This document shows, piece by piece, positions 1-12,200 of a DNA stretch of 64,000 nt. The notes under the pieces were generated by a model. The model saw only the letters and a program-made list of their open reading frames with translations. It was not told the DNA's origin and ran no database searches. The translations under genes were made by a program, and so were the position numbers. The stretch's first letter is position 1, and each line of letters starts with the position of its first letter. Source of the stretch: Dasypus novemcinctus (Eukaryota > Chordata > Mammalia > Cingulata > Dasypodidae); assembly GCF_030445035.2 (NCBI RefSeq), contig NC_092216.1, positions 14,943,405-15,007,404 of the forward strand. Reading direction: 5' to 3'.

Positions 1-309
1 TACTGTATCACAGGTGGGACCTGAGCCTTCTGAATGTCCAATGTTGTTTTGTAGTCCTGATCATTTCCATATATTTCACAAGCTCTAAAGTATATGTGAA
101 GACATACCACACATCGATAACTACTGACCGCTATCTTACTGGTTAAATTCCCCTTTCTCACCTTGCCAACAGGTTTTCACAGGTCTACTTGGTTTGCATG
201 GAGGACTCTTATTATGCTGTTGTCTGCTTTACTGTTGCTGTGGAACATGGATACATTGTGTCCTATGGCCAATGCGGCGGCTTGCTCGGTCGGTAGAGGT
301 GGGGACTGG

Positions 310-440
310 CTGCGGATGAGGGGTCGGTCCCACTTGGGACGAGGGGCCGGTCCGGCTTAGGATGAGGGGTCGGTCCCACTTGGGACGAGGGGTCGGTCCG
401 GCAGCAGACGAGGGGTCGGTCTCACAGGGGATGCGCGGTT
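310..440 (-). repeat. Short GAGGGGTCGGTC tandem repeats in U5
   Basis: Units of roughly 24 bp built around GAGGGGTCGGTC occur in series in the U5 part of the solo LTR. The proviral LTRs hold fewer or differently arranged copies (36960-37045 and 28320-28385), so copy number varies between family members. Confidence 0.7.
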
Positions 441-604
441 CGGCTGACGGGGTCACCCGGCGAAGCCGGCGATGAAGGGGTCGCCCAGAGAAGCAGGCCA
501 CGAACTGGGGACAAGGGAGGCCAGGCCCTTGTCGGGGGCTCTCAGGACTGGAGGGTGCACGGCAGAAGAACTACCGTGGAGACAAGGTAAACATGCAAGT
601 CCAC

Positions 605-633
605 TTTATTGAGGGAGAGGCAACAGTTTTATA
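605..633 (-). promoter_or_regulatory. LTR core promoter and polyadenylation signal
   Basis: On the minus strand a TATAAAA box (627-633) is followed about 16 bp later by AATAAA (605-610). The proviral LTRs have the same arrangement (TATAAGA then AATAAA). U3 is therefore on the high-coordinate side and U5 on the low-coordinate side. Activity is not shown by sequence. Confidence 0.6.
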
Positions 634-827
634 GGGGCTGGGGAAGGCTGATTGGTCAAAGCCATGCCCTGTTCTGATTGGTTGCCAGGGAAAGGTCAAT
701 GGGAGGTACTGGACGGGGGAGGGGTGGTGATTAGGGATTGGCTGTTGCTGTTGCTGGGGGAAGGGGCAGGGTTTAGGGATTGGTGGCTGCTGTTGCTGGG
801 GTGGAGGGCAGACTTGAGTTTCCCGCC

Positions 828-946
828 CACGCCTGGCTGTTGCTGCTGTCGGGGGAAGGGAAAAGGGCAGACTGGATTTCTCCGCCCACGCCTGGCTGTT
901 GCTGCTGTCGGGGGAGGGGAAAAGGGCAGACTGGATTTCTCCGCCC
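828..946 (-). repeat. 59-bp tandem duplication in U3 of the solo LTR
   Basis: The block starting CACGCCTGGCTGTTGCTGC at 828 recurs at 887 with only small changes. The corresponding place in each proviral LTR holds a single copy. It lies upstream of the TATA box in transcriptional sense, where retroviral enhancers sit. Confidence 0.8.
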
Positions 947-1199
947 TGCGCCTGTGCAGGGAGAAAGAAGGCATCGTGCAGTCGCTATCTGGGAGGAGGG
1001 GCGGCCACGGAAGCATGGCTGCCGAGAAGGGGAGACCCGAGGGCACTCTGCGCCCATGCCGAGCTTCCTTCAGGGGTGGCGGTGGGCCCGACCAACTACC
1101 CTATTACAGGGGCAGCGGTTTGGAATAGGCCTACCGTGGCCACCGCCCCCGGCCAGGTCAGCAAACCACACTTCAGCCCGAGGGGCGACCGCAGGCCAA

Positions 1200-2060
1200 T
1201 GCTGGCTGCTGCAGGGTACTGACTGTGGGAGCCCAGGGTCCACAGCACAGCACTACCTGTATAGCTTGGACATGAGTTTAAAAGTATCAGACCTCCCCAG
1301 AGGAAAAAGAATGTACAGATGGTATCATAAGCTATAATCTTCTCAAGGCTGTACACATCCTTCCTACAATAAGAGCACCAAACCTATCTGTTTTTCACAG
1401 GCTCCTAGCAGAAATGAGGTTTACACAGTATGGAAGTCTTTCTTCTGAGACTTTTTGTGTCACCCTCATTTTCCCATCTCTTTGTGGAGCACTACCTTCA
1501 TTCTCTGGACACCATACCAGAAACTCTCTTGGCTGTAGGTCCTAATAAACTTATTATGAGCCAGTGTCAAGTGTGCTATTTGGTCTCATGGCTGTACCAC
1601 CCTGTGCACTGTCAGGAATTGGGGACATCATATGCACAATGCAGAAATAAATTTCCCTCTAAGTCCTGCTTAAGTGCCTATCATGTGTTTTTGTATGTTA
1701 TATCTTTGATTTAATTAATCTCAAAGTATTTTATAATTTACCATTGATTTCTCTTTTCAGTCACTGCATAGAGAGGTGTTTAATTTCCCCACATTTGTGT
1801 GTTTTCAAAATTTATTTCTGTTACATATGACAGTTCATGATGCTTGAAATATCTCATTTGTATTATTTCTACCCTTATAAATCTACTGAGGTTCCTTGTA
1901 GGATCCCATAACTCATCTATCCTGTAGAACGTTCCTTATGCACATAACAAGAAATGCTTTCCTTTCTTGTTAATTGTAGGGTTCTGTATATGACTGTTAG
2001 ATCTAGTTAATTATGTATGTTTGTCAGGTATTCTATTTCCCTGTAGATATTCCATGCAGT
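1200..2060. other. No gene recognised; AT-rich intergenic sequence
   Basis: No open frame here resembles a known protein. The part from about 1730 reads like decayed LINE-type sequence, but I cannot assign it. The stretch carries no recognisable RNA gene or regulatory element. Confidence 0.5.
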
Positions 2061-5000
2061 TTTTTTTCCCTCTCAATTTTTTAAAAATGTTACATTCAAA
2101 AATATAAGAGGGGTGCAGACTTGGCCCAGTGGTCAGGGCATCTGTCTACCACATGGGAGGTCTGGTGATTCAAACCCTGGACCTCCTTGACCATGTGGAG
2201 CTGGCCCACGTGCGGTGCTGATGCGCACAGGGAGTGCCGTGCCACATAGGGGTGTCCCCGGGTAGGGAGCCCACATGCAAGTAGTGTGTGCCATAAGGAG
2301 AGCCACCCAGTGTGAAAGAAAGTTTAGCCTGCCCAGGAATGCCCCATACACATGGAGAGCTGACACAACAAGATGACGTAACAAAAAGAAACACAGATTC
2401 CCATGCCTCTGACAACAACAGAAGCAGACAAAGAAGAACATGCAGCAAACAGACACAGAGAACAGACAACTGGGGTGGTGGGGGGGAAGGAGAGAGAAAA
2501 TAAATATATCTTTAAAAAATATATTTATATATATATACATAAGAGGTCTCCACATATCTCACACCTCCCTCACTCCACTCCTTTCACATTAACAATCTCT
2601 TTCATCATTATGGCTCATTCATGGTATTTAGTAAATACATTGTGGAGCACTGATGCACCACATGGATAATGGTTTACATTGCAGTTTACACCCTACCCCA
2701 GTCCATACAGTGGGCCATGGCAGGACATACATTGTCCAATATCTGTCCCCACAGAATCACCCAGGACAAATCCAAATCCTCAAAATGCCCCCACATCATA
2801 TCTTGTCTTTCCTCTCCCTACCCTCAGCAGCTACTGTGACCACTTTCTCCACATCAATGCTACAATTTCTTCCATAACTAATCACAATAGTTTCATAGTA
2901 GATTATCAGTAAGTCCACTTTAATCCATATTCTATTCCTCCAGCCTGTGGACCCTGGGATGGTTATGTCCAATCCCCCTCTACATCACCATGTGGGCGAT
3001 GGATGCAATTCTTCTACTTGCATTTGTAGGTACTTTTGCCTCCCTGGTGTCATGGTTGACCCTCTTCACCTGCCTGTTCACTGGCTGGGGTAAGTCCAAT
3101 AAACCAGAGGATAGGAGTTGGAAATCTGCTGAGGCTCAGGCCCTGGCTATCACATGGACAGTCCAGAGATTCAGGTCTCCTGAGTATACACCAACCAAGT
3201 GCCAGCCACAAAAGCAGCAAGAATGACAGAAGAGGCATCTGTAGATAGGTTACATCTGAGTCCAACTCCATCAAACACAAAAACACAAACTCCATAGAGG
3301 CTCAACTGACATGGCACTGAACTCCAGAGTCATCTGCCATGGCCATAGAACATGTGGGTCACTGTAGCCCTCAGGAGAACCAATACCTGAGGTTGTATCT
3401 ACTTTGGTTGTCGCTGGGACCCTCCTGAGGTGTGCATAGCATGACTCCTCTGATGACCTCCCAACTCTCTTTCTGGAGACTCATAGTCATATAAACTCAT
3501 TTGGCCTTTCCATTTCCCCCTTTTAGTCAAGTCAAAAAGCAGTTTTTAACACCTGATATTACATGAAGGCTGAGATATTCTGCTGCTCTGAGTTGACCCT
3601 TTTAGTCAAGGTCTTTTTCTAGTTACATCATCAGCTGGTGCTTGGTAGTAATCCCTTGGCACCAGGAAGCCTCATCCCTGGGTGTCATGTACCACCCTGG
3701 GGAGAAGAAAATGCATTTACATGGTGAGTTTGGCTTAGAGAGTGGCCACATTTGAACAACATGGAGGCTTTCAGGATGTAACCCTAAGGCACCATGCAGT
3801 TGTAAGCCTAGTTCATATTTCAGGCACATAGGCTCATAAACATAGTCACCAGTATCAAGGGCTCATTGTTGGGCCATCCTTCTTTATTAGTCTTTGCCAT
3901 TGCACTTGGGGGATTGTTGCTGTTCCATTGGGGAGTGTGATAGAGATCCCCTAGCTAGGAACTCGGGACTCCCTTAGTTGGCATATTTAACTGTAACCAC
4001 TATGAAAATATCCAAACCTTTCTATGTACCCTGTATACATACATATCCTGAAGAACTCCCTCCCAGCCATGTGCCCCCATCAATAACACCCCACACCAGT
4101 GTTCCTCAGCTGCCATAGTTGAATCACCCTGTGGTCCAAAACTTCTTCAAAAATGAAGCCTAATATCTTGCCATGTTTCATTAATAGAAAAATGGAATAT
4201 AATTATGGGTTTAAAGATATAGAATACATACTAATTTAGAAAAATTAAATGAAGTAAAAATAAATTTTGGTATGGAAAAATGAAAAAGCTTTTTTTTTTT
4301 TTACATTTTGCTTTCATCACTGCAATAGATGTTGCCCTATATGTACAGTGGCAAGGCAATTTCTTTCATTTCTCCCTCATTGTCTATATTCTTTCTTCTT
4401 TTCCTCTAATTATTAGTTTCATCTTCACAAAAGTTTTAGATCACAGTAATTCACATATACAATATATGGTACTGCGACATAGCCAACATCAAACACTTTG
4501 TCCCTTCCCCAGCAATGATATTTTTACATGTCCATATTTGCTGCAGTGGATGTACAGATATTGAAACATAGTTTTCACCCAAAATTCCACTTTGGTTTCC
4601 ATTATGGTTTCCATTTTAGACTATAGACTTTTATACTTTTTTGGTATAATTTAACATGTCCTATATTATCATTGCATGATCTGTGGAACACTTCCATTGC
4701 CCCACAGTTACCCTGATTCCATCTATTCAGTACTCCTCTCCCCCTCCCCACAGAGCCCACAGTGATGATCTTCATTATTTGAAGGACCATATTCACAGAT
4801 ACTTGAAACAATGTTGAGGGTCTTGATATATTCTACTGCCCTAACCCATTGGGAGCTACCAATTCTCTTGAGAGAAACAGTTCCCTCTGTGTGAGGACAT
4901 CAGTCCTCCCCAGGATGTTGGTATACTTTCACTCTCATCATATGGGTCTCCACCCAATGATATAACCCACTATGACAAAATGAGCACTCACACATGCCCT

Positions 5001-5422
5001 AGAAGCCTGCCCTGTGGCAGATGTTCCCCCTCAAGCATCTTAAACAGGTAAACTTCCTTATTATATTATCTAATGAGTTTTCTCAGCATTATAGTTTCAA
5101 CCACATACCTGACAATCTCCCATGTCCAAATGTTTCCCCACTCTCCCCCCAATTTCTTGGGCCATCTGACCCATCTTCCTGACCCAGGTCTCCCTCAAGC
5201 CCTTAAAGCTCCATGCAAAGTTATCCCTATGCCCCCATTTTATCCCTTCCCTCTACAAATACTTACCTCCAGCTTATCATAGATTTCACCCAAGTAGGTG
5301 TCAGCTCACAATCTTCCTCTCCCCCCAAATTTCTTTAAGCCTATCATCCAGTCTCTAGCTCTGATCAAGCTTGGTTTACTTATTCATATCAGAGATGTCT
5401 TGTAGTATTTGTCCTTCAATTC
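2061..5422 (-). mobile_element. L1 3' untranslated region, minus strand, split by a DAS SINE
   Basis: This is the reverse complement of the 3' region of the full L1 at 12.2-20.9 kb. Its tail (poly-T side, 2061-2111) is separated from the body (2539-5422) by the SINE at 2112-2538. It aligns along its length with 18085-20868 and contains no ORF2. The homology stops near 5422, about 150 bp past the ORF2 end of the reference copy, where it meets 5'UTR-like sequence. Confidence 0.85.
2112..2538 (+). mobile_element. DAS-type tRNA-derived SINE
   Basis: The element begins with a tRNA-like head. A box A-like stretch (TGGCCCAGTGG) near 2123 and a box B-like stretch (GATTCAAACCC) near 2167 are internal polymerase III promoter motifs. 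It then has the body typical of xenarthran DAS elements and an A-rich tail. ATAAGAGG flanks it at 2104-2111 and 2539-2546, a target duplication inside the L1 3' end. It is non-autonomous and would use L1 machinery. Confidence 0.85.
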
Positions 5423-6185
5423 CTCCATCACTTATTATTTTTCTTACATCCCAATTTTTCTGACTTTTTATTTCTAATATCTCTGTACTGTTTTGATTTT
5501 CTGACTCCACCTTTTCCCAGACCAAGTTTCCTATCTTAGTGTGTTTAGGTAAATTGGACTTTCTCAGCAGATTCACCTCTCCTTTCGTCCCCAGCTCTCC
5601 CCAAGCCAGGTGGTACACTCCTCCAAGCTCAAAAAAAATTTTTTAAAAAGGGTGAGGGGACCAGAAGATTGAACCCACACTAGTTTGGCCCCTCTGCACC
5701 TCCCACCAATTTCCTCCAGCTCAGCTAGTCAGTCCAAAACTGGATGGTTATGGTAATCCCATACCTCAGTGAGTGCTGGGTTTGGGAGAGGGAATTCTGG
5801 AATATTGCGGATTTGGTGTATGTGGGTCTTTGGAACGTGGGCTATGGCGACTGAGGGGTCATGGACCTGGGGACCATGCTTCTGGGGAACACAGGGCTTG
5901 TGAGTGCCACCACACTACCAACAGTTCTGAGAATGCTATGGCCACTAGCCCTAGGGGAAGAGTCCCACCTCCCCACAGCTTCCAACCTCAGTGCTAGAAA
6001 CCCACAATTCTACATTTAGCAAGCACTACTTCTGTCACAGTCTCTCCAAATCGATATCCAAACATCTCCTGCCTTGCAAGTGCCTAAAACAGCCCAGTCT
6101 GGAGATACACCAACCCTACTCAGCCGGTTCTTTGTGGGAGTGATTATCAAGTGCACTCACTCAGACGCCATCTTGTCCCACCTCA
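5423..6185 (-). mobile_element. L1 5'UTR-like promoter segment joined to an L1 3'UTR
   Basis: On the minus strand this begins near 6185 with GGTGGGACAAGATGGCGTC. The AAGATGGCG core is a YY1-like site, and a YY1 site at the very start is characteristic of L1 promoters. The next 700 bp are moderately GC-rich and lead through a short AT-rich piece (5376-5618 is an open frame of 80 codons) straight into the L1 3'UTR at 5422. ORF1 and ORF2 are absent between them. It could be an internally deleted L1 or two adjacent insertions. Confidence 0.5.
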
Positions 6186-7340
6186 CTCCATATAGTTTTT
6201 ATATGTATTACACAAAGTGAAAGACTGAGGTCTCCATCTATTATTGTAGAATTGCTAACTTTACACCACTTATATGTTACATTTTATTTCAGGTATTCTG
6301 GAACTCTCTTTATGTGTGCATATAGGTTTATAACATTATACCTTTGGGGAGATTGGCCTTTTTTCTTTCACTGGCAAATATAATACTATTATATATCACT
6401 TCTCTATAGTCTAATGATATATTTTAAATATGGATTTTATATTAATGCCTTTTAAAACAGTGAACTGAGCAAAATATACATTAAAAGGTATCTATTAACA
6501 TTATATAATACACTTGTATCTCTTATTTCTCCTTTCACAAATTATTGATTAGACCATGCCTCCTAATTAGGGGGTGATTAATACCTACCAGATACTCTGC
6601 ATTCATACAGCTTGGAGAATATTTTGTTCAACAGTTATAGACCTGTAACATTTCCTCTGTTTTCTGTTATGGTAATGTGTATAAGAATATTCAAAAAAGG
6701 GGGATATTGGGTCCAGTACAGATAAGGAAATTAAGGGAGGAGTCTTGGTTTTACCAAGTGAGCTTCTTGCTCAAGGACATTTCCTTGACCTTTCTTTATT
6801 TCTTTTGTAAAAACAATAGTACTTCATTTAACAGACAACTGTTCTCTCCTCCTTTCAAATCTTTGTGATGGCAAGGATTTTTGGTGTCCCAAGGGATACT
6901 ATACATGTTCTACCTATGTAAGCCTCAATCCACCTAGAGTGGTAATTTCCAGGGAGCAAATTAAAAACCCAAAGCCAATTGTATTTATTTCACTGAATTA
7001 ACTTCCCAAACTAGCACAGAAGCTGATATAGACACTTTATGTAAATGTTTATCTCTTTCCCATTATCCTGTATATCATTCTCTGTATCTTTCACCACTTT
7101 CTTCTTTCTTCATTTCATTTTGCTGTAGAACCACTGTGGCCATTCATTTCGTGGCTATGAAGGGACTTCTGGCCTTTAAGTTGTATTTGATGCTCTGTCA
7201 TCTCTATATTAAAGTTTTCTGAAAGTGTCCTGGGACAAACAAATGCACACACACACTCACCATTTTTTAAAAATGTTCCCCTGTATAACATAGGTGGAAT
7301 CAGTTTTAGTTTCCCAATACATGACTCTTTCAACCCTTCT
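6186..7340. other. No gene recognised; AT-rich, with LINE-like traces
   Basis: The first 250 bp resemble decayed antisense L1. The segment 6660-6870 shares weak similarity with 47380-47600 (both hold a run around a TTTTGTAAAAA-type motif), so it may be an old interspersed repeat. I see no supported gene. Confidence 0.35.
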
Positions 7341-8050
7341 ATAATTAGGATTAGGGTTCATACATGTACATCCAAGAGACTAAAATCATTGGACTGTCCA
7401 TATGCCAGCTGGGCTCTGAATTTCAACAGGGTTGCAACACTTACTCTCCTATTCATTGGACCCAACAGGACAAAGAGCAAGAAGATGATGCACAAAAACC
7501 ATCCCAAGGAATAGAGAGAGTCTGCCATTGCAAGCAAGATAGTCCCATCCATCTGTCCCCTGGGATCTAAGGCCCTCTCAATTGGACGTGTAATGGACAT
7601 CATCATACCAGAATCGTTAGGGTTGGGGAATAATTATGGACTAAAATAGACATTTTGATTCTAGTAATGGAAGAAATTACATCATCAATATGGAAATAGA
7701 AGTTCTGAGGGGAGGTAGAGGGACACACATGTACAATATGGGAGCATTTTCAGGACTTGGGAATTGCCCCGAATGACAGTGCAATGACAGATCAAGATCT
7801 TACATATCTTGCCATAACCCACACAATTGTGCAGAGGAACATGAAAATTAAAATGAAAACTATAATCCATGCTTAGTGGCAAGTCTCCAAAATTTGTTGA
7901 CCAAGTGTAACAAATGTAACACAAATGGAGGATGTTGTTAATGTGGGAAAATGTGGGAGGTGTAGGGAGCAGAGCACATGGGAATCCCCTATATTTTTAT
8001 GGAACATTTATGTAATCTAAGTTTTATAAATATATATATATTATTAATAA
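7341..8050 (+). mobile_element. Older L1 3' end
   Basis: The sequence shows the closing pattern of ancient mammalian L1 elements: a GGGAGCATTTTCAGGACTTG block, then a TGTGGGAGGTGTAGGGAG block, then CTATATTTTTATG and a stretch ending in TTTATGTAATCTAA. It is more diverged from the 12-21 kb L1 than the other copies are. Boundaries are approximate. Confidence 0.65.
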
Positions 8051-8069
8051 ATATGTATAAATATTTTTA

Positions 8070-8460
8070 ATTGGAGAATTTTGATCATTGATATAAAGGA
8101 AGTAACAGTCTGTGGGCAGAGAGAGGGAAGAATAGCTGTAATATGGGGCATCTTTGAGAGTTTGGAATTATCTTTCATGACATTGCAATGATGGATATAA
8201 ACCATTAGGCATTTTGTCATAACCTACAAAATTTTGTGGGATAGAGTCTAAATTATAAAGTAAACTATAGCCACAGTTAGTAGCAATGCTTCAAGGTGTT
8301 CATCAATATTAGCATGTGTACCACCATAATGAATTTTGTTGGTGTTGGGAAGTGTGGGAGGTGGAAGGAATTGGGCATAAGGGAATTCCCTCTATTTTTA
8401 ATGTAACATTTATGTAATCTAAAGCTTCTTTGAAAAAAATAAACATTAAAAATTGTGTTT
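8070..8460 (+). mobile_element. Second older L1 3' end in the same orientation
   Basis: This repeats the same order of motifs as 7341-8050, including GGGGCATCTTTGAGAGTTTGG, the TGTGGGAGGTGGAAGGAATTG block and TTTATGTAATCTAAAG, ending in an A-rich tail near 8450. Two diverged copies therefore lie head to tail. Confidence 0.6.
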
Positions 8461-8469
8461 TCTCTGAAA

Positions 8470-10140
8470 AATAAAGATTTTATTAATTCAGAAAAGACCC
8501 TTCATTGGGATTACTTTATCTTTCCCTTTTGTGATATCTTAAATTTTCTTCCTCATGAGTTCAAAATTATTCTGCACAATGTGTGCACTTTCGCCTCTAC
8601 TCTCGTATGCCATTAGTGGTCAAGGACATAGTTATGGAAACTCAAAGATGATCAGAAAATATAATTGCTGGGACCCTGGACTGAGAAAGTCAGTAGAGTT
8701 CTTTGTAGATTCTATGCCTTAGGCTGTGTTGTTCCTCAATGTAGAGGATAAGTGAGGCTGATACCCCTGAAATAATAGTACAGAGAAGTGGATATAATGA
8801 TACACCTTTACATCTAAGTGTCCTTGCCTGGTCACAGTGCCTTAATTATTAAAACTTCCCTAACCAAAACCTGTTTTTCTTTACTATTCTCCAGCATTCC
8901 TGATTCAGAGTGACACTCTGAGTGATCTGTCTTACATTTTTTCTCAGTTCCTCCACCAGAGAAATGAGTGTCTCACATTACTGACAACATACATTTCATC
9001 CTGTAAATGATATATAACTAATTTTCCTGTAGTGTCAGATAAGTTGGTTTGATAGATCAGATAATACTTGGGAAATTATGATAAAATGAGTAGGAAGATG
9101 AAAACAAAAGGGCCCAATAAACTGGTGTAGTGGAGCACCCACACAGAAACCAGGGAGGACACCCAGTTCATGGGCAAGAGCTCTGTAAATTTCAGGTTGG
9201 ATACAGAACTCAAATGAGATCTGATTTCAGGGTACCAAGCCACCCCTGGCATCATTAAAAACAAAACTGTTGAAATGTGGTCTTAGGGAGGAAGAGTTTC
9301 AAAACTTCAAAGACAGGTATGGCTACAAATTAGGTGAAAATCAGACTGCCTGGCAGGCACATCTGTGTCATGAAGGTACCCCACAAACTCTAATGGCCTG
9401 AGTCAATTGGGAGCAGTATAGGTAAAATGACACCTACTCTCTTATTGCAGTGCACATTCACTGGTATGGGAGCAGGGCAGCCACTAGAATAAAGACTATG
9501 ATGAAGACTATGTCACTTTTGGTTTTGGTGCTGGGTATTATGTGTCTCACCACAGGAGACTTCCTCAAAAGCAGGACATTATTGAAGACAGTACAAGAGT
9601 TATTACTGCCCTACATACTAAGGCCATCGATGCTTGGCTTAATGTCCTTGCCCTAGCAGAGGATGAAGATGAAGTGTTCCTGTCCAAGCAGGTGTTAGGA
9701 ACCTACAGTAGGCAGGCTTTGTCTCTTCCCCCACATTGGAAAACACTGTGGGCCCTCTTGCTCTCCCTTTCTGTGACTGAAGGATAGATGAAAAAGTTAC
9801 ATTGCAATGTAACACTAGACAAGGGTACACTCTAAGGTTAGCCACCATGTCTAGGAGAAAGAGAACCAATGGATGAGAGAAGGAAAGGGGTACTGTCCCC
9901 AAAGGGCCAAACAAGGAAATAAAAATAGGGAACCATTTTGGTTATTGAAAGAAGATATAGACAAGACAGAAAGAGGAGGCTCCCCATAGAGCACCTCCAA
10001 CAATGTTTCAAGGATAGAGGTCAAGGCTTTGTTGCATGTCCTTAAAGAGCAAGGGGAGTAAAATGACAAAGCTTGCCTCCTCTAGTGTTTCTTTTGGAAT
10101 CTCTGTTCGTTTTGCCTAAAACTCTGGTTTATTATTAAAG
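8470..10140. other. No gene recognised
   Basis: No frame is convincing. The plus-strand frame 9450-9656 holds a hydrophobic stretch (MSLLVLVLGIMCLTTG) that looks like a signal peptide and is preceded by a TTGCAG, so an old retroviral envelope leader is conceivable, but nothing downstream supports it. Confidence 0.35.
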
Positions 10141-10149
10141 GCCAGATTT

Positions 10150-10760
10150 GTATTATTAATACAAATCATGAGCATAAGATGTATAACTACAAAACTCTAG
10201 GAAGTAATATAAGGAAAAATCTTCAAGACCTTGGAGTTGGTGGTTCCTTAAATATGTTACAAATAGAAAAACAAGAAATGAAGAAGATAGATGATTGGAT
10301 TTTATCAAAATTAACTATTTTGTGCATCAAAGACAGCATCATGGAAATGAAAAGAAAACACACAGAATGAAAGAAAAATGTTTGCCAATCACAAATTTGT
10401 AGTGGGTCTAAAATCCATAGCATAGTTTTAATAACTTTAATCTCAAAAACTAAAAGACAATAACTTAATTGAAAAAACAGCAAGGTGCAGAAGACACATT
10501 TCTCCAATAAAGATCTTCAGAGAAGATGCACAGTTATACGATCAGTGATATTAGTCAGATGGCAAAATGCAACTCAAGCAACAATATGATACCCCTTTAG
10601 ACACACTCAGTTAACTCTTATTTTTTAGAGAAGGGAAAACACTTGTTGAGGAGGATACAAATTGAAATTCTTATATAATAGCAGGTAGACATGGAATATG
10701 AGTTTCATGGTTCTTTTAAACCAAAATGCCTTCTTGGATCTTAGGGCTGTAAAAAATAAT
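10150..10760 (+). pseudogene. L1 ORF2 C-terminal remnant
   Basis: Interrupted frames encode fragments typical of the C-terminal third of L1 ORF2p, for example the 10179-10370 segment around ILSKLTILCIKDSIMEMK and then motifs around the Lys-rich helper region. Several stops and frameshifts are present. It is an old 5'-truncated fragment. Confidence 0.5.
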
Positions 10761-10779
10761 ATAACCACTGGTAGCCAGT

Positions 10780-12200
10780 ATTTTTGTTATGATAAAGAAC
10801 CAGTATTTACTCTCCTTTGATTTTTCTTCATTTGGGATGTTAATTTAGTTGTGCATTCTGCTTATTCATTGTTCTAAATTTTAAAGTAAACTTTCCAGCT
10901 CAGTAAACCCTACATCCATTTTACCCATCAATGGATATTATATTCTGCATGTATAATCCAGGATTTCCATTTTTAATTCTAAATTCTCTACTACATAAAT
11001 GCTGATATCCTTCTCCAGAAATGTACACTTTTTGCCCTGGAATTATTCATTTTGTAATAGCTGTGAGCAATCTTTATATAACATGCCTTCTCCCTAGAAA
11101 TTAGGACAGTATTATTTCCCCCTAGAAACAATTTCTGGCTTTATAAGTCTTCACTCATCTTTCTTGGGATGTGCTGCAAAGTGTTTCATTGTGGAAACTT
11201 GAGTTCTTTTGTTGTTGTTGTTGTTGTTGTTGTTGATAAGAGTGTGAAGTCTCCTAAAGTACTAGTTCTGGGCTTCTCCTTTGTGTAATATACCTCTGGA
11301 ATTGTAGCAATGGCATCCTAACTTCAAGTTATATGCATGTGGAAGTTTCCTTCAGCCTGTTAAAAACCTGGATTTTTTGTTGTGGTTAAATCCTGATTTT
11401 CCATTTCTAGAAAGCAGACAAGATTTGCTATCTGTATAAATCTTGATCCCTTTATATACCATGATGCATAATCCTTCACCTCTTTCCTTCTTATGTAAAA
11501 ATGCAAACTTCCTGACTATAAAAGATGAGGGTGACTTCTTGCATGGATTTGGGCTTTTGATTTTAAGATCCACGTGTTCTTGCTCTGCATGCATTACTCT
11601 TGCATAAATTCTGATTCTTTCAAACTACAATGTGGATATAATCTAAAGCCACACCAGAGTTGCCTACTACTTCCCTTGCTATTCATGTGTAAACCTTGGA
11701 TCTAAATATCTTGTTGTTGGGAACAAATATGGATCAAGAACTTGAGTGCTAGCTTCCTACATATGAGATTCTATGTTCAATAAAAAAATAAAAATAAATA
11801 AAAATAAAAATAAAAAAAAACCCTAACGAACAAAGAAGCCAAAAACACCAATCCTGTTGTCTTGCTTCTTTCAGTAAACATGCTTTATTTATGGTGGATC
11901 AAGCCAATTTACCCCATGGAAATGCATGCAGAGTTTGGACTCCATCTCCTTCTGCCCTCAGGCTCAATAATGTACACAAACTTCTTATCTGTATAAACCT
12001 TATTGACCTTCATTCTCTATGTCAGAGTCTCATCAGTATAAACTCTTAACTTCATGTTCATGTCTCCCTGTTAACTGGACTTGAGGTTGCCAGGTCTGAG
12101 TCCCCTAAACCCTGGTGGCCCACACCCCAGAGACTCACACCTCTTGAGTCTTCAATATCTCAAACTTTCCATCCTTGAATCCATCACGCCATGAGGTCCA
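10780..12200. repeat. Degenerate tandem-like repeat, part 1
   Basis: Variants of a unit of roughly 45-60 bp recur: a TATAAA(C/T)CTTGA piece, then a CCTTCTT(A/G)TG piece, then AAACTTCCT. The units are strongly diverged. The same word pattern returns at 27980-28270, 37808-38120, 40190-40480 and 43985-44480. A short (TTG)n tract lies at 11210-11236 and an A-rich tract at 11780-11820. No gene is seen. Confidence 0.4.

Larger units (their letters stand above)
273..1193 (-). mobile_element. Solo LTR of the same ERV family as the provirus at 28-38 kb
   Basis: The plus strand begins TGCGGCGGCTTGC and ends GGGGCGACCGCA. The same ends bound the two LTRs of the provirus at 28277-37801, so this LTR is read on the minus strand. 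It is flanked by an exact 6-bp duplication, GGCCAA at 267-272 and 1194-1199, which marks the ends and fits a class II (betaretrovirus-like) integration. No viral coding sequence lies beside it, so it is a solo LTR left by LTR-LTR recombination. It is 921 bp long, longer than the proviral LTRs (884 and 849 bp), partly because of a tandem duplication at 828-946. Confidence 0.93.
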
